From Pseudomonas sp. P8_241 (GTDB taxonomy: Bacteria > Pseudomonadota > Gammaproteobacteria > Pseudomonadales > Pseudomonadaceae): 64,000 bases of DNA. The DNA lies in assembly GCF_034008315.1 (NCBI RefSeq), contig NZ_CP125377.1:1872001-1936000 (forward strand), in the 5' to 3' direction. Both the position numbers and the translations under genes were made by a program. Under the pieces are notes generated by a model. It ran no database searches and was not told the origin of the DNA. It saw nothing but the letters and a program-made list of their open reading frames with translations. The stretch's first letter is position 1. Each line of letters opens with the position of its first letter. Below are positions 36,779 to 46,153 of this stretch, piece by piece.

Positions 36779-38122
36779 TTACAACGCAGCGATGGCTCCG
36801 GGCACTAACGGCAACTCCAGGCTCGCAATAAACCCGCCCTCAGGGTGATTGGCCAGCACCAGGGTGCCGCCATGCCGTTCCGCAGCACGGCGCGCAATGG
36901 CCAGCCCCAGGCCATGGCCACCCGCCGTCTGGCCCGGAGCGCGGTAGAACGGCTCACCGAGCTGATTCAGGTGCTCGGCGTTAACCCCTGGCCCATGGTC
37001 GCGCACGGTTACCACAATGCGATCGCCATGGCGCAACGCCTGCATCTCAATCGGTAGCCCCCCCACCGGGTTGAAGCGCAATGCATTGCGCAAAAGATTG
37101 TCCACCGCCCGTTCGATCATGGTCGGCCAACCCTTGAGGTTCAGTTGCTGCTCGGCTTCGAGATGAACCAACTGATCTGGCGAGCCCAGTTGCGCATCCT
37201 TTTGCAGCGTATTGAGCAAGGCATTGAGGTCCACCTCTTCCGCACTCGCGTTGTCGGAATCGACCCGCGCCAACACCAGGATTTCGCTGATCAGCGCTTC
37301 GAGGCGATCGCATTCGCGGGTCAGGCGGGGCCAGAGTTGTTCGCGTTCCTGTGGGTTGGCCCGTTCGGCTAACGCCAGGGCGATGCGCAGGCGGGCGAGG
37401 GGGGAACGCAGTTCGTGGGACACATCGCGCAGTAATTGCCGCTGGCTGCCGATCAGGCTTTGCAGGCGTGCACCCATGCGGTTGAAGTCGTTGGCCAGCA
37501 CGCCAAATTCATCGCGGCGGTTGGCCAGTTTCACCAGGCTGTTTTGCTGATAGGTGGTTTGGCCAAGGTCATGCACCGCGCCACGCAGACGGCTCAGTGG
37601 GCGGGTGATGGAAAAGGTCACCAGCAGACTGAACAGGGTCAGTACCACCAACGCGATACCCAATGCGCTCAACGGCCAAAGCAGGCTCTCACGGTGCCAG
37701 GCGTCCAGTTCGGGGTGGGGGATGCGGTAGATCAGCAGGTAGGTGTCACCGGTTTTTTCGCTGGTGAATTCATCGGTCAGGCGCCGCCATGGCAGGCGTC
37801 GGTCTTCATTGTTTTGCCGCGCTTCGAACGCTGCGGCGCGACGCGGGAACGTACCGCGCACCACCGGGTCGCCACTTTCGTTGAGCACCTGAACGTCGAT
37901 GTGGTACTGGCGTTTGCGTTGCTGAAGAAGGTCCTGAGCGGCTTCCTCACCCTGGGATTCGTAGGTTTGCGTCCACTGTTCGGCCAAGGTGTTGAGGCCC
38001 GGGTGGCGGCTGAGAATCCATGCGTCCTGATTGAGCATGTGCCCGAGCAGAATGGACAGCCCCGCGACCAGAGCGATGGCCAGCCAGAAGCTGGCCAGAA
38101 TACGCCAGAACAATGAACGCAC
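36779..38122 (-). CDS. Sensor histidine kinase, CpxA/CpxS-like
   Basis: 447 residues. TM1 (~5-28), a periplasmic sensor (~29-150), TM2, HAMP, the H-box DVSHELRSPLARLRIALALAE, N-box RAVDNLLRNALRFNP, and G-boxes VRDHGPGV and GGHGLGLAIARRAAERHGG. It phosphorylates the partner regulator at 38967. The operon order cpxR, cpxP-like, kinase matches PA3204-PA3206. Envelope stress is the known signal of the Cpx family; for this protein it is inferred. ATG at 38122. Confidence 0.88.
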   Translation of the reverse strand: MRSLFWRILASFWLAIALVAGLSILLGHMLNQDAWILSRHPGLNTLAEQWTQTYESQGEEAAQDLLQQRKRQYHIDVQVLNESGDPVVRGTFPRRAAAFEARQNNEDRRLPWRRLTDEFTSEKTGDTYLLIYRIPHPELDAWHRESLLWPLSALGIALVVLTLFSLLVTFSITRPLSRLRGAVHDLGQTTYQQNSLVKLANRRDEFGVLANDFNRMGARLQSLIGSQRQLLRDVSHELRSPLARLRIALALAERANPQEREQLWPRLTRECDRLEALISEILVLARVDSDNASAEEVDLNALLNTLQKDAQLGSPDQLVHLEAEQQLNLKGWPTMIERAVDNLLRNALRFNPVGGLPIEMQALRHGDRIVVTVRDHGPGVNAEHLNQLGEPFYRAPGQTAGGHGLGLAIARRAAERHGGTLVLANHPEGGFIASLELPLVPGAIAAL

Positions 38123-38150
38123 AGAAAATCCTCAAGCAAACACATTCCAA

Positions 38151-38239
38151 TGCAGGAGCGAGCTTGCTCGCGATAGCGTCGGCACATTCAATATCGATGT
38201 GACTGAAAAAACGCCATCGCGAGCAAGCTCGCTCCTACA
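38151..38239. repeat. REP-type inverted repeat between cpxP-like and kinase genes
   Basis: TGCAGGAGCGAGCTTGCTCG and GCGAGCAAGCTCGCTCCTACA arms surround a 35-base centre. It lies within a cotranscribed block, where it may modulate expression of the downstream kinase. Confidence 0.85.
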
Positions 38240-38301
38240 GTTCCTTTTTCTGAAGCTGTCAGACCCAACGGCGTGTAGCCGTCGGGTCCGGGTTTAACGC
38301 A

Positions 38302-38751
38302 TTATTGCGCCTTTTGCGGTTGTTGCGCTTTCCACGCTTTGAATTCAGCCCATTCAGCGCGACGTTCAGCCTGCTTTTTCTGGATTTCGTCAAACTTCTT
38401 CTGTTGGTCCGGCTTCAGCAGGGCGCGCACATCCGCTTCTGCTTTCTTATGGTTCGCGGCCATCTCGTCTTTCAAGGCTTTCTGATCCGCTGGCGAGAGT
38501 TTCTCCAGGTATTTGTCGACCACTTGCTTACGCTCGTGCATCTGCTCGCCCATGATCTTGCGGATCTGCTCGCGCTGTTCGCGGCTCAGGTCCAGCTGGC
38601 TGTACGGGCCTTTGCCGTGCATGCCGTGCATCTGACCGCCGTGGCGCGAACCGTCCATCGAGCCATCCATCGGGCCTGCGCCTTCGGGCATGGCCATGGC
38701 AACGGTCGGCAGAGCGGCAGCGAACATCAGAGCGATTAGAGTCTTGCGCAT
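38302..38751 (-). CDS. CpxP/Spy-like periplasmic LTXXQ protein
   Basis: 149 residues. The signal peptide MRKTLIALMFAAALPTVAMA is followed by a Met/His/Gly-rich linker (GPMDGSMDGSRHGGQMHGMH), then helices with LDLSREQREQIRKI and LKPDQQKKFDEIQKKQAERR. These are the two LTxxQ-type motifs of Spy/CpxP chaperones. The linker could bind metal. ATG at 38751 follows AAGGAGATACACC. It lies between the response regulator and kinase genes and is likely both a target and a brake of the system. Confidence 0.88.
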   Translation of the reverse strand: MRKTLIALMFAAALPTVAMAMPEGAGPMDGSMDGSRHGGQMHGMHGKGPYSQLDLSREQREQIRKIMGEQMHERKQVVDKYLEKLSPADQKALKDEMAANHKKAEADVRALLKPDQQKKFDEIQKKQAERRAEWAEFKAWKAQQPQKAQ

Positions 38752-38880
38752 GGTGTATCTCCTTGTCTCGTTCCCGGTACGTTCCGGATGAGTGCAGATT
38801 ACGGAGATCAAGGTCAGCGGCGGTCAGCGGAGTGTAAGGCTTGGGTAAAGATGGTTTTCTATGTCCCTGACAAAACAACC

Positions 38881-38952
38881 CTGTAGGAGCCGGCTTGCTG
38901 GCGAAGGGGCCTTGAGGCCACCGAAAGCTTCGCTGGCAAGCCGGTTCCTACA
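38881..38952. repeat. REP-type inverted repeat between cpxR and cpxP-like genes
   Basis: CTGTAGGAGCCGGCTTGCTG and CTGGCAAGCCGGTTCCTACAG arms flank a short centre containing GGGGCCTTGAGGCC. One base breaks perfect symmetry (GGTTCC for GGCTCC). Confidence 0.85.
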
Positions 38953-38966
38953 GGGGGCGTGTTTCG

Positions 38967-39644
38967 TCAGAGGCTGTAGTAGTAACCGCGACTGCGAAGG
39001 GCAACGATGCGCGGTCGGCCATCGGCGTGCGGGCCGATTTTTTTGCGCAGGTTGCTGACGTGCATGTCCAGGCTGCGGTCGTACAGGGTCAGCTTGCGGC
39101 CGAGGGCGATTTGCGCCAGTTCCTGCTTGTCCAGAGGCTCGCCGGGTTGCTTGAGCAAGGCTTCGAGCAGGCGACTTTCAGAGACGGTGAGGATGTATTC
39201 CTGTTGGTCGATGCTGACCACGCCGCGCACCGGGCTGAAACACAGGTCGCCCAGTTCCATCTGGCTGGACACCGCCGCCGGATGGCTGCGGCGCAACACC
39301 GCACGCAGGCGGGCGGTCAGTTCACGCGGATCGCAGGGTTTGGCCAGGTAATCGTCGGCGCCGAGTTCCAGGCCGAGGATGCGGTCCAACGGTTCGCCCC
39401 GGGCCGAGAGCATCAGCACCGGCAGGTCCGGATGATCGCTGCGCAATTGCTTGAGCAGTTCCAGGCCGCTGCCGTCGGGCAACATCACATCCAGCACCAC
39501 GGCCGCCGGGGAGGTTTGCGCCAGCGCACGTCGGGCACTTTGGCCATCGTGGCAGGCGCGAACCTGAAATCCTTCCTGGCTCAGCCAACTGCTCAGGAGC
39601 TCACACAGCTCCTGGTCATCATCAATCAGTAACAGCTCGCTCAT
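38967..39644 (-). CDS. Response regulator, CpxR-like (OmpR family)
   Basis: 225 residues. Receiver domain with the acidic pair at DDDQE, the phosphoryl-accepting Asp in VVLDVMLPDGSG and the conserved Lys in LAKPCDPREL. The OmpR-type winged helix ends in RSLDMHVSNLRKKIGPHADGRPRIVALRSRGYYY. It starts 7 bp after a small coiled-coil membrane-protein gene and heads the cpxP-like and kinase genes. Matches PA3204. Targets are inferred to be envelope genes, including the cpxP-like neighbour. Confidence 0.9.
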   Translation of the reverse strand: MSELLLIDDDQELCELLSSWLSQEGFQVRACHDGQSARRALAQTSPAAVVLDVMLPDGSGLELLKQLRSDHPDLPVLMLSARGEPLDRILGLELGADDYLAKPCDPRELTARLRAVLRRSHPAAVSSQMELGDLCFSPVRGVVSIDQQEYILTVSESRLLEALLKQPGEPLDKQELAQIALGRKLTLYDRSLDMHVSNLRKKIGPHADGRPRIVALRSRGYYYSL

Positions 39645-39651
39645 GACTCAC

Positions 39652-40065
39652 TCAATTTAGCCATTGTCGACGTTTTCGACTTGCCCCACTGGCGAAGATA
39701 CCGCAGAGCAGCGCCAATAGCGCTACACCGGCGCCGATCACGAACCATTGTTGCTGATCGGTCAGCAAGCGCGGAATTGAACTGCCGGCCTGGGTTTCCT
39801 TGAGTTGCAGCTTCAGGCGCTGGTTCTCTTGGCGCATCCGGGCCAGTTGAGCGCTTTCGCGTTCGCCATCGGCATTTTGCAGTTGTTTGCTCAGTTCTTC
39901 CCGTTGCCGCTCGCTGTCTTTCAAGCGTTGCTGCAACTCATTGATCTGGCTGCCGGCGCTCAGGGACAGCGGCGTGGAATTGCCGCCCTCGGTGCTTTCT
40001 TCACCGTGGGCGGGTGCCACGATCGACAACGTGACCAACATCAGACACAACGGACCCTTGCGCAT
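39652..40065 (-). CDS. Membrane-anchored coiled-coil protein upstream of cpxR
   Basis: 137 residues. Signal peptide (MRKGPLCLMLVTLSIVAPAHG), a long coiled coil (~35-95: INELQQRLKDSERQREELSKQL), and a C-terminal membrane helix (WFVIGAGVALLALLCGIFASG) with a basic tail. The layout resembles SH3-TIGR04211-type proteins without the SH3 domain. ATG at 40065 has AGGAGT upstream; a longer in-frame reading to 40161 lacks a ribosome-binding site. It ends 7 bp before cpxR, so it is probably in that operon. Function unknown. Confidence 0.7.
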   Translation of the reverse strand: MRKGPLCLMLVTLSIVAPAHGEESTEGGNSTPLSLSAGSQINELQQRLKDSERQREELSKQLQNADGERESAQLARMRQENQRLKLQLKETQAGSSIPRLLTDQQQWFVIGAGVALLALLCGIFASGASRKRRQWLN

Positions 40066-40175
40066 CGCGACTCCTGATTCCAATACGAGTATTGGGCAAG
40101 TTGTCGGCCGGCAAACGAGAATAATGAGCGATTGAGAACGCGATGAACCAATAAGGTTCACCGCGTAGAGGGGGG

Positions 40176-40475
40176 TTACGGCAGGACTTGCTTGAACGGC
40201 TTGACCAGAACGTTGGCGTAGACGCCTGCGGCGATGTACGGATCCGCGTCGGCCCAGGCTTGTGCGGCGCTCAGGGAATCGAATTCGGCGACGATCAGGC
40301 TGCCGGTAAAACCTGCTGCACCTGGATCATTGCTGTCGATCGCCGGGTGTGGACCGGCCAATACGATGCGACCTTCACCTTTGAGCGCCTGCAGGCGCTC
40401 CAGGTGTGCAGGCCGTGCGGCCAGGCGGGCTTCCAGGGAGTTGGCGACGTCTGTGGCAATGATTGCGTAAAGCAT
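40176..40475 (-). CDS. yciI: YciI-family protein
   Basis: 99 residues. YciI pattern: [28 protein letters not shown], then [42 protein letters not shown] and VKPFKQVLP. It includes the conserved His and Asp seen in the putative YciI active site. The enzymatic role of the family is unproven. ATG at 40475 is two bases from the yciB stop, indicating translation coupled to yciB, a gene order conserved in many proteobacteria. Confidence 0.9.
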   Translation of the reverse strand: MLYAIIATDVANSLEARLAARPAHLERLQALKGEGRIVLAGPHPAIDSNDPGAAGFTGSLIVAEFDSLSAAQAWADADPYIAAGVYANVLVKPFKQVLP

Positions 40476-40476
40476 G

Positions 40477-41073
40477 TCAGTCCTCGGTTTTAGGCGTTGT
40501 GGTATCGGCATCGTGCAGATGGCGGGACAGGTAAATGCCCTGGCCGACCAGGAACAGCAAAGTCATGCCCAGGCTGCCGAAGACCTTGAAGTCGACCCAG
40601 TAGCTCTGGAAGGTGAACGCGACAAACAGGTTGGCGGCACCGCAAAACAGGAAGAATACGATCCAGGCGATGTTCAGGCGCGTCCAGACCGGCTCCGGCA
40701 GGGTCAGCGCGTGACCCATGATGCGCTTGATCAGCAGGCTGTCACCGATGAAGTGACTGCCGATGAACGCCAGCGCAAACAGCCAGTTGACCACCGGGGC
40801 TTTCCATTTCAGGAAGGTCTCGCTGTGGAAGGCCAGGGTCAGGCTGCCGAAGACCAGGCAGGCAATCAGCGTCAGCCATTGGCTCTTCTCCAGCTTGCGC
40901 TGTTTGATGAACAGCGTGCCATACACCACCAGCGAACTGATGATCAGCATTGCCGTGGCGCTGTAAATACCGCCTACAGTTACCTCGTGGCCGGCAATGT
41001 CGACGACCCGTGGATCGATTTTGAAGACGATGAAAAACAGCAGGAGCGGGATGAAATCGATGAATTGTTTCAC
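40477..41073 (-). CDS. yciB: Inner-membrane septation protein A (YciB)
   Basis: 198 residues with five to six membrane helices; opens with [18 protein letters not shown] and includes KPxFLKWK-like [23 protein letters not shown], characteristic of YciB/IspZ. It is an inner-membrane protein linked to envelope synthesis and septation. GTG at 41073 is the family start; the in-frame extension to 41112 is rejected. Divergent from rnm with 87 bp between, and directly upstream of yciI. Confidence 0.9.
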   Translation of the reverse strand: MKQFIDFIPLLLFFIVFKIDPRVVDIAGHEVTVGGIYSATAMLIISSLVVYGTLFIKQRKLEKSQWLTLIACLVFGSLTLAFHSETFLKWKAPVVNWLFALAFIGSHFIGDSLLIKRIMGHALTLPEPVWTRLNIAWIVFFLFCGAANLFVAFTFQSYWVDFKVFGSLGMTLLFLVGQGIYLSRHLHDADTTTPKTED

Positions 41074-41160
41074 AGTGGCAGCCAGAAGCAGGATGTGGCG
41101 GCATAATAACAAACATATGGGCGCGCGATAGCGCCAGCTGATTTGAGGTTACAAAGCCCT

Positions 41161-42024
41161 GTGAATGTTGATTTGCACTGCCATAGCACGGCCTCCGATG
41201 GCGCCCTGGCGCCTGCGGTTCTGGTCGCGCGTGCGTTCGAGAAAGGCGTGCGAGTCCTGGCCTTGACCGATCACGACACCCTCGAAGGCCTCGCCGAAGC
41301 CCGGGAAACGGCGAATGCGCTGGGGATGCAACTGGTCAACGGCGTCGAATTGTCCTGCACCTGGGGCGGCGCGACCATCCACGTGCTCGGCTATGGTTTC
41401 GACGTCAACGCCGCGCCGCTGGTCGAAGCGATCGCCAGATTGCACGATGGCCGCTGGTTGCGATCCGAAGAAATCAGCCGAAAACTAGCGCTCAAAGGCA
41501 TGCCGGGGGCGCTGGAAGGTGCCCGGTCAATACAACAGGAACTGGGCGACAGCGGCAACGCACCGGCCCGCCCGCACTTTGCCGACTGGATGGTGCGCGA
41601 AGGTTACGTCAAGGATCGCGCCGAAGCATTTCGCAAATGGCTGGGCGCCGGCAAACTGGGCGACGTCAAGCAACACTGGCCGACGCTGGAAGACACTGTC
41701 GAAACCCTGCGCGCGGCCAAGGCCTGGGTCAGTCTTGCCCATCCTTGGCACTACGAATTCACCCGCAGCAAGCGTCGTCGCCTGATTGCCGACTATATTC
41801 AAGCAGGGGGCCATGCCATCGAAGTGGTCAATGGTTATCAGCCTGCCGAGCAAGTGGGCAGCCTGGCCATTCTGGCCCGTGAGTTCGGTCTGCTGGTCAG
41901 CGCCGGCAGTGATTTCCATGGCCCGGGGGGCTGGTCAGAGATCGGTGAATATCGCCCGCTCCCAGAGGATTTGCCGCCACTTTGGTGTCGATTCAAACAT
42001 GACCCAGTTATTGCCGCCGTCTGA
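41161..42024 (+). CDS. rnm: PHP-domain 5'-3' exonuclease / nucleoside 3',5'-bisphosphate phosphatase
   Basis: 287 residues. PHP metal motifs: DLHCHSTASDG, LTDHDTLEG, ARPHFADWM, LAHPWHYE and GSDFHGPGG. Family members (RNase AM/YciV) trim 5' ends of RNA, including rRNA, and dephosphorylate pAp. GTG at 41161 gives the usual start MNVDLHCHS; GAGG lies about 12 bases upstream, rather far. It is followed by yciO, as in E. coli. Confidence 0.88.
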   Translation: MNVDLHCHSTASDGALAPAVLVARAFEKGVRVLALTDHDTLEGLAEARETANALGMQLVNGVELSCTWGGATIHVLGYGFDVNAAPLVEAIARLHDGRWLRSEEISRKLALKGMPGALEGARSIQQELGDSGNAPARPHFADWMVREGYVKDRAEAFRKWLGAGKLGDVKQHWPTLEDTVETLRAAKAWVSLAHPWHYEFTRSKRRRLIADYIQAGGHAIEVVNGYQPAEQVGSLAILAREFGLLVSAGSDFHGPGGWSEIGEYRPLPEDLPPLWCRFKHDPVIAAV

Positions 42025-42037
42025 ACAGGTAGAGAAT

Positions 42038-42667
42038 GTGAGTCAATTTTTCCAGATTCATCCGGAAAACCCGCAAGCGCGCCTGATCAAACAGGCGGTC
42101 GAGATCATTCGCAGCGGCGGGGTGGTGGTTTATCCTACTGACTCGTCCTACGCCATTGGTTGCCAGATCGGCGATAAAGTCGCCGTCGAGCGCGTGCGCC
42201 GTTTGCGCGGGCTGGATGAAAAGCATAACTTTGCGCTGATTTGCTGCGATCTGTCACAACTCGGCCTGTTTGCCAAAATCGATACCGGCACATTCCGTCT
42301 GCTCAAGGCGCACCTGCCGGGGCCGTATACCTTCATTCTCAATGCCACCCGCGAAGTTCCGCGGCTGCTGCTGCATCCGAAAAAGCGCACCATCGGCCTG
42401 CGTGTCCCGAGCCATCCGATTGCCCTGGCGCTGCTTGAAGAGCTCGGTGAGCCGCTGATGAGCGTGACCCTGATCATGCCCGGTGATACCGACCCGTTGA
42501 CCGACCCTTACGAAATGCGTCAGATCCTGGAACATCAGGTTGACCTGATCATCGACGGCGGTTTCGGTGGTATCAAGGCGTCTACCGTGATCAACCTTGC
42601 CGACGGCGAGCCTGAAGTCATTCGTGTCGGTTGCGGCGACCCTGCGCCTTTCATGGCCGAGGCGTAG
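42038..42667 (+). CDS. yciO: YciO-family (Sua5/YrdC-fold) protein
   Basis: 209 residues. Starts VSQFFQIHPENPQARLIKQAVEIIRSGG and has the YrdC-fold KxR-like nucleotide-binding pattern: VVYPTDSSYAIGC, LPGPYTFILNAT, KKRTIGLRVPSHP and TVINLADGEPEVIRVG. Related to threonylcarbamoyladenylate synthases (TsaC/Sua5), though E. coli YciO may have a different job. GTG at 42038 has a GGTAGAG stretch upstream; ATG 41999, overlapping rnm, is an alternative. It abuts scpA. Confidence 0.88.
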   Translation: MSQFFQIHPENPQARLIKQAVEIIRSGGVVVYPTDSSYAIGCQIGDKVAVERVRRLRGLDEKHNFALICCDLSQLGLFAKIDTGTFRLLKAHLPGPYTFILNATREVPRLLLHPKKRTIGLRVPSHPIALALLEELGEPLMSVTLIMPGDTDPLTDPYEMRQILEHQVDLIIDGGFGGIKASTVINLADGEPEVIRVGCGDPAPFMAEA

Positions 42668-43486
42668 ATGTCTGCTGTAGAGCCCGTCGACAGTCAGGCC
42701 GGTGCCCAGCAAGAACTGCCCTTCGCCATGGTCTATGGCCAGGCGGTCCTGGAAATGCCGCTGGACCTGTACATCCCGCCGGATGCGCTGGAAGTCTTTC
42801 TCGAAGCTTTTGAAGGCCCGCTCGACCTGCTGCTGTACCTGATTCGCAAGCAGAACATCAACATCCTCGACATTCCGGTGGCGGAAATCACCCGCCAGTA
42901 CATGGGCTATGTCGAGTTGATGCAGTCGGTGCGCCTCGAACTGGCGGCTGAGTACCTGGTGATGGCCGCGATGCTGGCCGAAATCAAGTCGCGAATGCTG
43001 TTGCCACGGGCTGAAACCATTGAGGAAGAAGAAGACGATCCGCGCGCCGAACTGATCCGCCGCTTGCAGGAATACGAACGCTTCAAGGCGGCAGCCGAAG
43101 GCATCGATGGCCTCAGTCGAGTCGGTCGTGATGTGGTGGTGCCCAGGCTCGACGCCCCTGAAGCCCGGGCACGCAAGCTGTTGCCCGATGTGCGCCTGTC
43201 GGAGCTGTTGCTGTCCATGGCCGAGGTCCTGCGCCGTGGCGACATGTTCGAAAGCCATCAGGTCAGCCGCGAGGCGCTGTCGACGCGCGAACGCATGAGC
43301 GATGTTCTGGAGCGGCTCAAGGGCGGCGGTTTCGTGCCGTTTGTCGAGCTGTTCACCGCTGAAGAGGGACGCTTGGGGGTGGTCGTGACCTTTATGGCGA
43401 TTCTCGAACTGGTCAAGGAATCTTTGGTCGAGCTGGTGCAGAATGAGCCGTTCGCAGCGATCCACGTGCGGGCCCGAGCCGAATAA
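42668..43486 (+). CDS. scpA: Segregation and condensation protein ScpA
   Basis: 272 residues. Kleisin pattern: N-terminal EAFEGPLDLLLYLIRKQNINILDIPVAEITRQY, middle LAAEYLVMAAMLAEIKSRMLLP, and a C-terminal winged helix (FVPFVELFTAEEGRLGVVVTFMAILELVKE). ScpA bridges SMC heads in chromosome condensation. ATG follows the yciO stop without a gap; a longer N-terminus exists in some pseudomonads. scpB follows 11 bp downstream. Confidence 0.93.
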   Translation: MSAVEPVDSQAGAQQELPFAMVYGQAVLEMPLDLYIPPDALEVFLEAFEGPLDLLLYLIRKQNINILDIPVAEITRQYMGYVELMQSVRLELAAEYLVMAAMLAEIKSRMLLPRAETIEEEEDDPRAELIRRLQEYERFKAAAEGIDGLSRVGRDVVVPRLDAPEARARKLLPDVRLSELLLSMAEVLRRGDMFESHQVSREALSTRERMSDVLERLKGGGFVPFVELFTAEEGRLGVVVTFMAILELVKESLVELVQNEPFAAIHVRARAE

Positions 43487-43497
43487 CGAGTTGAATC

Positions 43498-44487
43498 ATG
43501 AACCTGAGTGAACCCCGCGAGCTGGCGCCATTGCTTGAAGCCTTTCTGTTGGCCTCGGGAAAGCCGCAATCCCTGGAAAGCCTGTTCGAACTCTTTGAAG
43601 AAGCCGAGCGGCCGGAGCCACCGGTGTTCAAGAAGGCCCTGACGATTTTGGCCAAGTCCTGCGACGGCCGTGCTTTCGAACTCAAGGAAGTGGCCTCGGG
43701 GTATCGCCTGCAAATCCGCGAAAAATTCTCGCCGTGGGTCGGGCGTCTGTGGGAAGAACGTCCGCAACGCTACTCCCGGGCCATGCTCGAAACCATGGCG
43801 CTGATTGCCTATCGCCAGCCGATCACCCGGGGTGAAATCGAAGACGTGCGGGGCGTGGCGGTCAACAGCAACATCGTCAAGACGCTCATGGAGCGCGAGT
43901 GGATCCGCATCGTCGGTTACCGAGACGTGCCCGGCAAACCGGCAATGTTCGCCACCACCAAAGCGTTTCTCGATCACTTCAACCTGAAGAACCTCGACGA
44001 CCTGCCGCCGCTGGCCGAACTGCGCGAACTGGAACCCGATCCGGTGCTCGATTTCGACGACGCGCCGGTGCCCGCCGCTCTGCAAGCGCTGGCCGATGCC
44101 AGCCCCGAGCCTGGAGAGCCAAAGGAAGAAACCAGTTTCCATACGCTGCTTCAGGAACTGGACAGTATGGAGGAGGGGATCAAGACCGACTTCGATGATT
44201 TGTTGCGTGACAGTGTGTCGCCTGAATTCGATTCGGAAACTTCGGATGTCGAACCAGACGTCGAAGTGGCACAGCCCAAGCCTGAACCGGAAGGCGAGCC
44301 AGCCCCGGAAATTGAACCGGAGCAGGAAGACGACATCCTCGGCGTTGCCGAGGCCCGGGAAAAACTCCTGGCCGCCGTTGCCGCCCTCGAACAACCGAAA
44401 CCCGAGCCAGAGCTTTCGGACGAAGAGGCCGAAGCCCGGGCACTGGCCGAAGCCATCGAAGCCGAACGCCGCGAATTCGAAGACTGA
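43498..44487 (+). CDS. scpB: Segregation and condensation protein ScpB
   Basis: 329 residues. Two winged-helix domains, with PLLEAFLLASGKPQSLESLFELFEE at the start and ALIAYRQPITRGEIEDVRGVAVNSNIVKTLMEREWIRIVGYRDVPGKPAMFATTKAFLDHF later. A long acidic C-terminal extension (~190-329, rich in Glu and Pro) is typical of pseudomonads and probably disordered. It dimerises and binds ScpA in the SMC complex. Ends just before a REP element. Confidence 0.92.
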   Translation: MNLSEPRELAPLLEAFLLASGKPQSLESLFELFEEAERPEPPVFKKALTILAKSCDGRAFELKEVASGYRLQIREKFSPWVGRLWEERPQRYSRAMLETMALIAYRQPITRGEIEDVRGVAVNSNIVKTLMEREWIRIVGYRDVPGKPAMFATTKAFLDHFNLKNLDDLPPLAELRELEPDPVLDFDDAPVPAALQALADASPEPGEPKEETSFHTLLQELDSMEEGIKTDFDDLLRDSVSPEFDSETSDVEPDVEVAQPKPEPEGEPAPEIEPEQEDDILGVAEAREKLLAAVAALEQPKPEPELSDEEAEARALAEAIEAERREFED

Positions 44488-44496
44488 CCACAACCC

Positions 44497-44583
44497 TGTA
44501 GGAGCCGGCTTGCTGGCGATGCGGCCAACGCGGTGTCTGTGAAGGACCGCGGTGATGCCATCGCCAGCAAGCCGGCTCCTACA
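44497..44583. repeat. REP-type inverted repeat after scpB
   Basis: TGTAGGAGCCGGCTTGCTGG and GCCAGCAAGCCGGCTCCTACA are perfect arms, with a second GATGCGGCC.../CGATGGCATC-like inner region. It probably ends scpAB transcription; the rest of the gap to 44764 should hold the rluB promoter, which I cannot place. Confidence 0.88.
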
Positions 44584-44763
44584 AAGGCTCGCGATCACCG
44601 ACCGGCGGAAAAACAAATAACCTTGCCTCGATCAGCTAGTCTCTGATGCGCAAACGCCCTCATGCGCGTATGATTCGCGACCCTTCGGCGATCCCTCGCC
44701 CAGGAACCCAGATTTACATCGCTTCAGGCAACGCCTGAACAGACCACACCGGGAGGTGCCCAG

Positions 44764-45984
44764 ATGAGTATCAAAGACCAGAAAGACGACCAGGAAATCG
44801 GCCCAGCAGGCGAAAAACTGCAGAAAGTCCTCGCCCGTATCGGCGTCGGCTCGCGCCGTGACGTGGAAGCTTGGATCAGTCATGGCCGCATCAAGGTCAA
44901 CGGCAAAGACGCCACCCTTGGTCAACGTGTCGACATGCACGACGCCATCACCATCGATGGCAAGGTGATCAAGCGCGAAGAGGCCGCCGAGTCGGTCCGC
45001 CGCGTGATCATGTACAACAAGCCCGATGGCGAAATCTGCACCCGCGTCGACCCGGAAGGCCGTCCGACCGTGTTCGACAAGATGCCGCGCCCTAAAGAGG
45101 GTCGCTGGATCAACATCGGTCGTCTGGACATCAACACCACCGGTCTGCTGATGTTCACCACCGACGGTGAGCTGGCCAACCGCCTGATGCACCCTTCCTA
45201 CGAAATGGACCGTGAATACGCGGTACGTGTGCGTGGCGAAGTCGATGACGAGATGATCGAGCGTTTGAAGGCTGGTGTAGTCCTTGAAGACGGCCCGGCC
45301 AAGTTCACCGACATCAAGCAGGCGCCAGGCGGCGAAGGTTTCAACCACTGGTATCACTGCGTGGTGATGGAAGGTCGTAACCGCGAAGTGCGTCGCCTGT
45401 GGGAATCCCAGGGCCTGGTGGTGAGCCGTCTGAAGCGTGTGCGTTTCGGTCCGGTGTTCCTCAACTCTGACCTGCCGATGGGTCGCTGGCGCGAAATGAG
45501 CCAGTACGAAGTCGACATTCTGAGTGCCGAGGTCGGCCTGACGCCGGTCGCGATGCCGCAGATGAACGCCAAGAGCAAAGACAAGCTGGACCGGATGCAG
45601 CGTAAATCGTCGCGTCCAATGGGCAAGACCGAGCGCGTGCGTACCTTGCGTCCCGCTGCTGGTGGCCCGGCTGCTCCAGTTGCGCCACGTGCAAATCGTG
45701 AGCCGCAGATCGAAGGCGAGCGTCCAGCCCGCAAACCAGCCGCCCGTCAGGACGGCGAGCGCGGCCCACGCACACCGCGTCCGGCCAATGGCCGCACCGA
45801 GCGTGGTGAGAGCCGTGGTACGCCGGTGGCGGATCGTCCGGCCGATACCAAGCGCCCGGCCAAGCCGGCGTCGAAGCGTCCGGGCATCAGCCTGGTCGAC
45901 GGTGACAAGCCTTCGGGCAAACGCCGTGGCGCACCGGCCGGCTCCGGTCAGCGTCCGGGCTTTGGTCGTCGCAAGCCGGAGTAA
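44764..45984 (+). CDS. rluB: 23S rRNA pseudouridine2605 synthase RluB, long-tailed
   Basis: 406 residues. S4 domain (~18-65; LQKVLARIGVGSRRDVEAWISHGRIKVNGK), then the RsuA-type catalytic motif GRLDINTTGLLMFTTDGELANRLMHPS with catalytic Asp. A basic, low-complexity tail (~265-406, Arg/Pro/Lys/Ala) roughly doubles the tail seen in E. coli and may bind rRNA. ATG at 44764 follows GGGAGGTGCCC. A clear terminator ends the gene. Confidence 0.92.
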   Translation: MSIKDQKDDQEIGPAGEKLQKVLARIGVGSRRDVEAWISHGRIKVNGKDATLGQRVDMHDAITIDGKVIKREEAAESVRRVIMYNKPDGEICTRVDPEGRPTVFDKMPRPKEGRWINIGRLDINTTGLLMFTTDGELANRLMHPSYEMDREYAVRVRGEVDDEMIERLKAGVVLEDGPAKFTDIKQAPGGEGFNHWYHCVVMEGRNREVRRLWESQGLVVSRLKRVRFGPVFLNSDLPMGRWREMSQYEVDILSAEVGLTPVAMPQMNAKSKDKLDRMQRKSSRPMGKTERVRTLRPAAGGPAAPVAPRANREPQIEGERPARKPAARQDGERGPRTPRPANGRTERGESRGTPVADRPADTKRPAKPASKRPGISLVDGDKPSGKRRGAPAGSGQRPGFGRRKPE

Positions 45985-46007
45985 TCGGCTGAGCGCTTCA
46001 TGAAAAC

Positions 46008-46033
46008 GCCAACCTTCGGGTTGGCTTTTTTTT
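46008..46033 (+). terminator. Rho-independent terminator of rluB
   Basis: GCCAACC, loop TTCG, GGTTGGC stem directly followed by eight T residues. It lies 24 bp after the rluB stop. Confidence 0.93.
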
Positions 46034-46074
46034 GGACCGGCTTTTATGACTGTGTTGTTATTGAGGGCGCCTTT

Positions 46075-46153
46075 GCGATCAGGCTCGCTCCTGCAAGGCA
46101 TCATATTTCCATCAAGCACTTCGGTCCGCTGTAGGAGCGAGCTTGCTCGCGAT
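46075..46153. repeat. REP-type inverted repeat upstream of aroP leader
   Basis: GCGATCAGGCTCGCTCCTGCA and TGTAGGAGCGAGCTTGCTCGC form imperfect arms. The left arm is shortened by a four-base loss relative to its relatives. Confidence 0.7.
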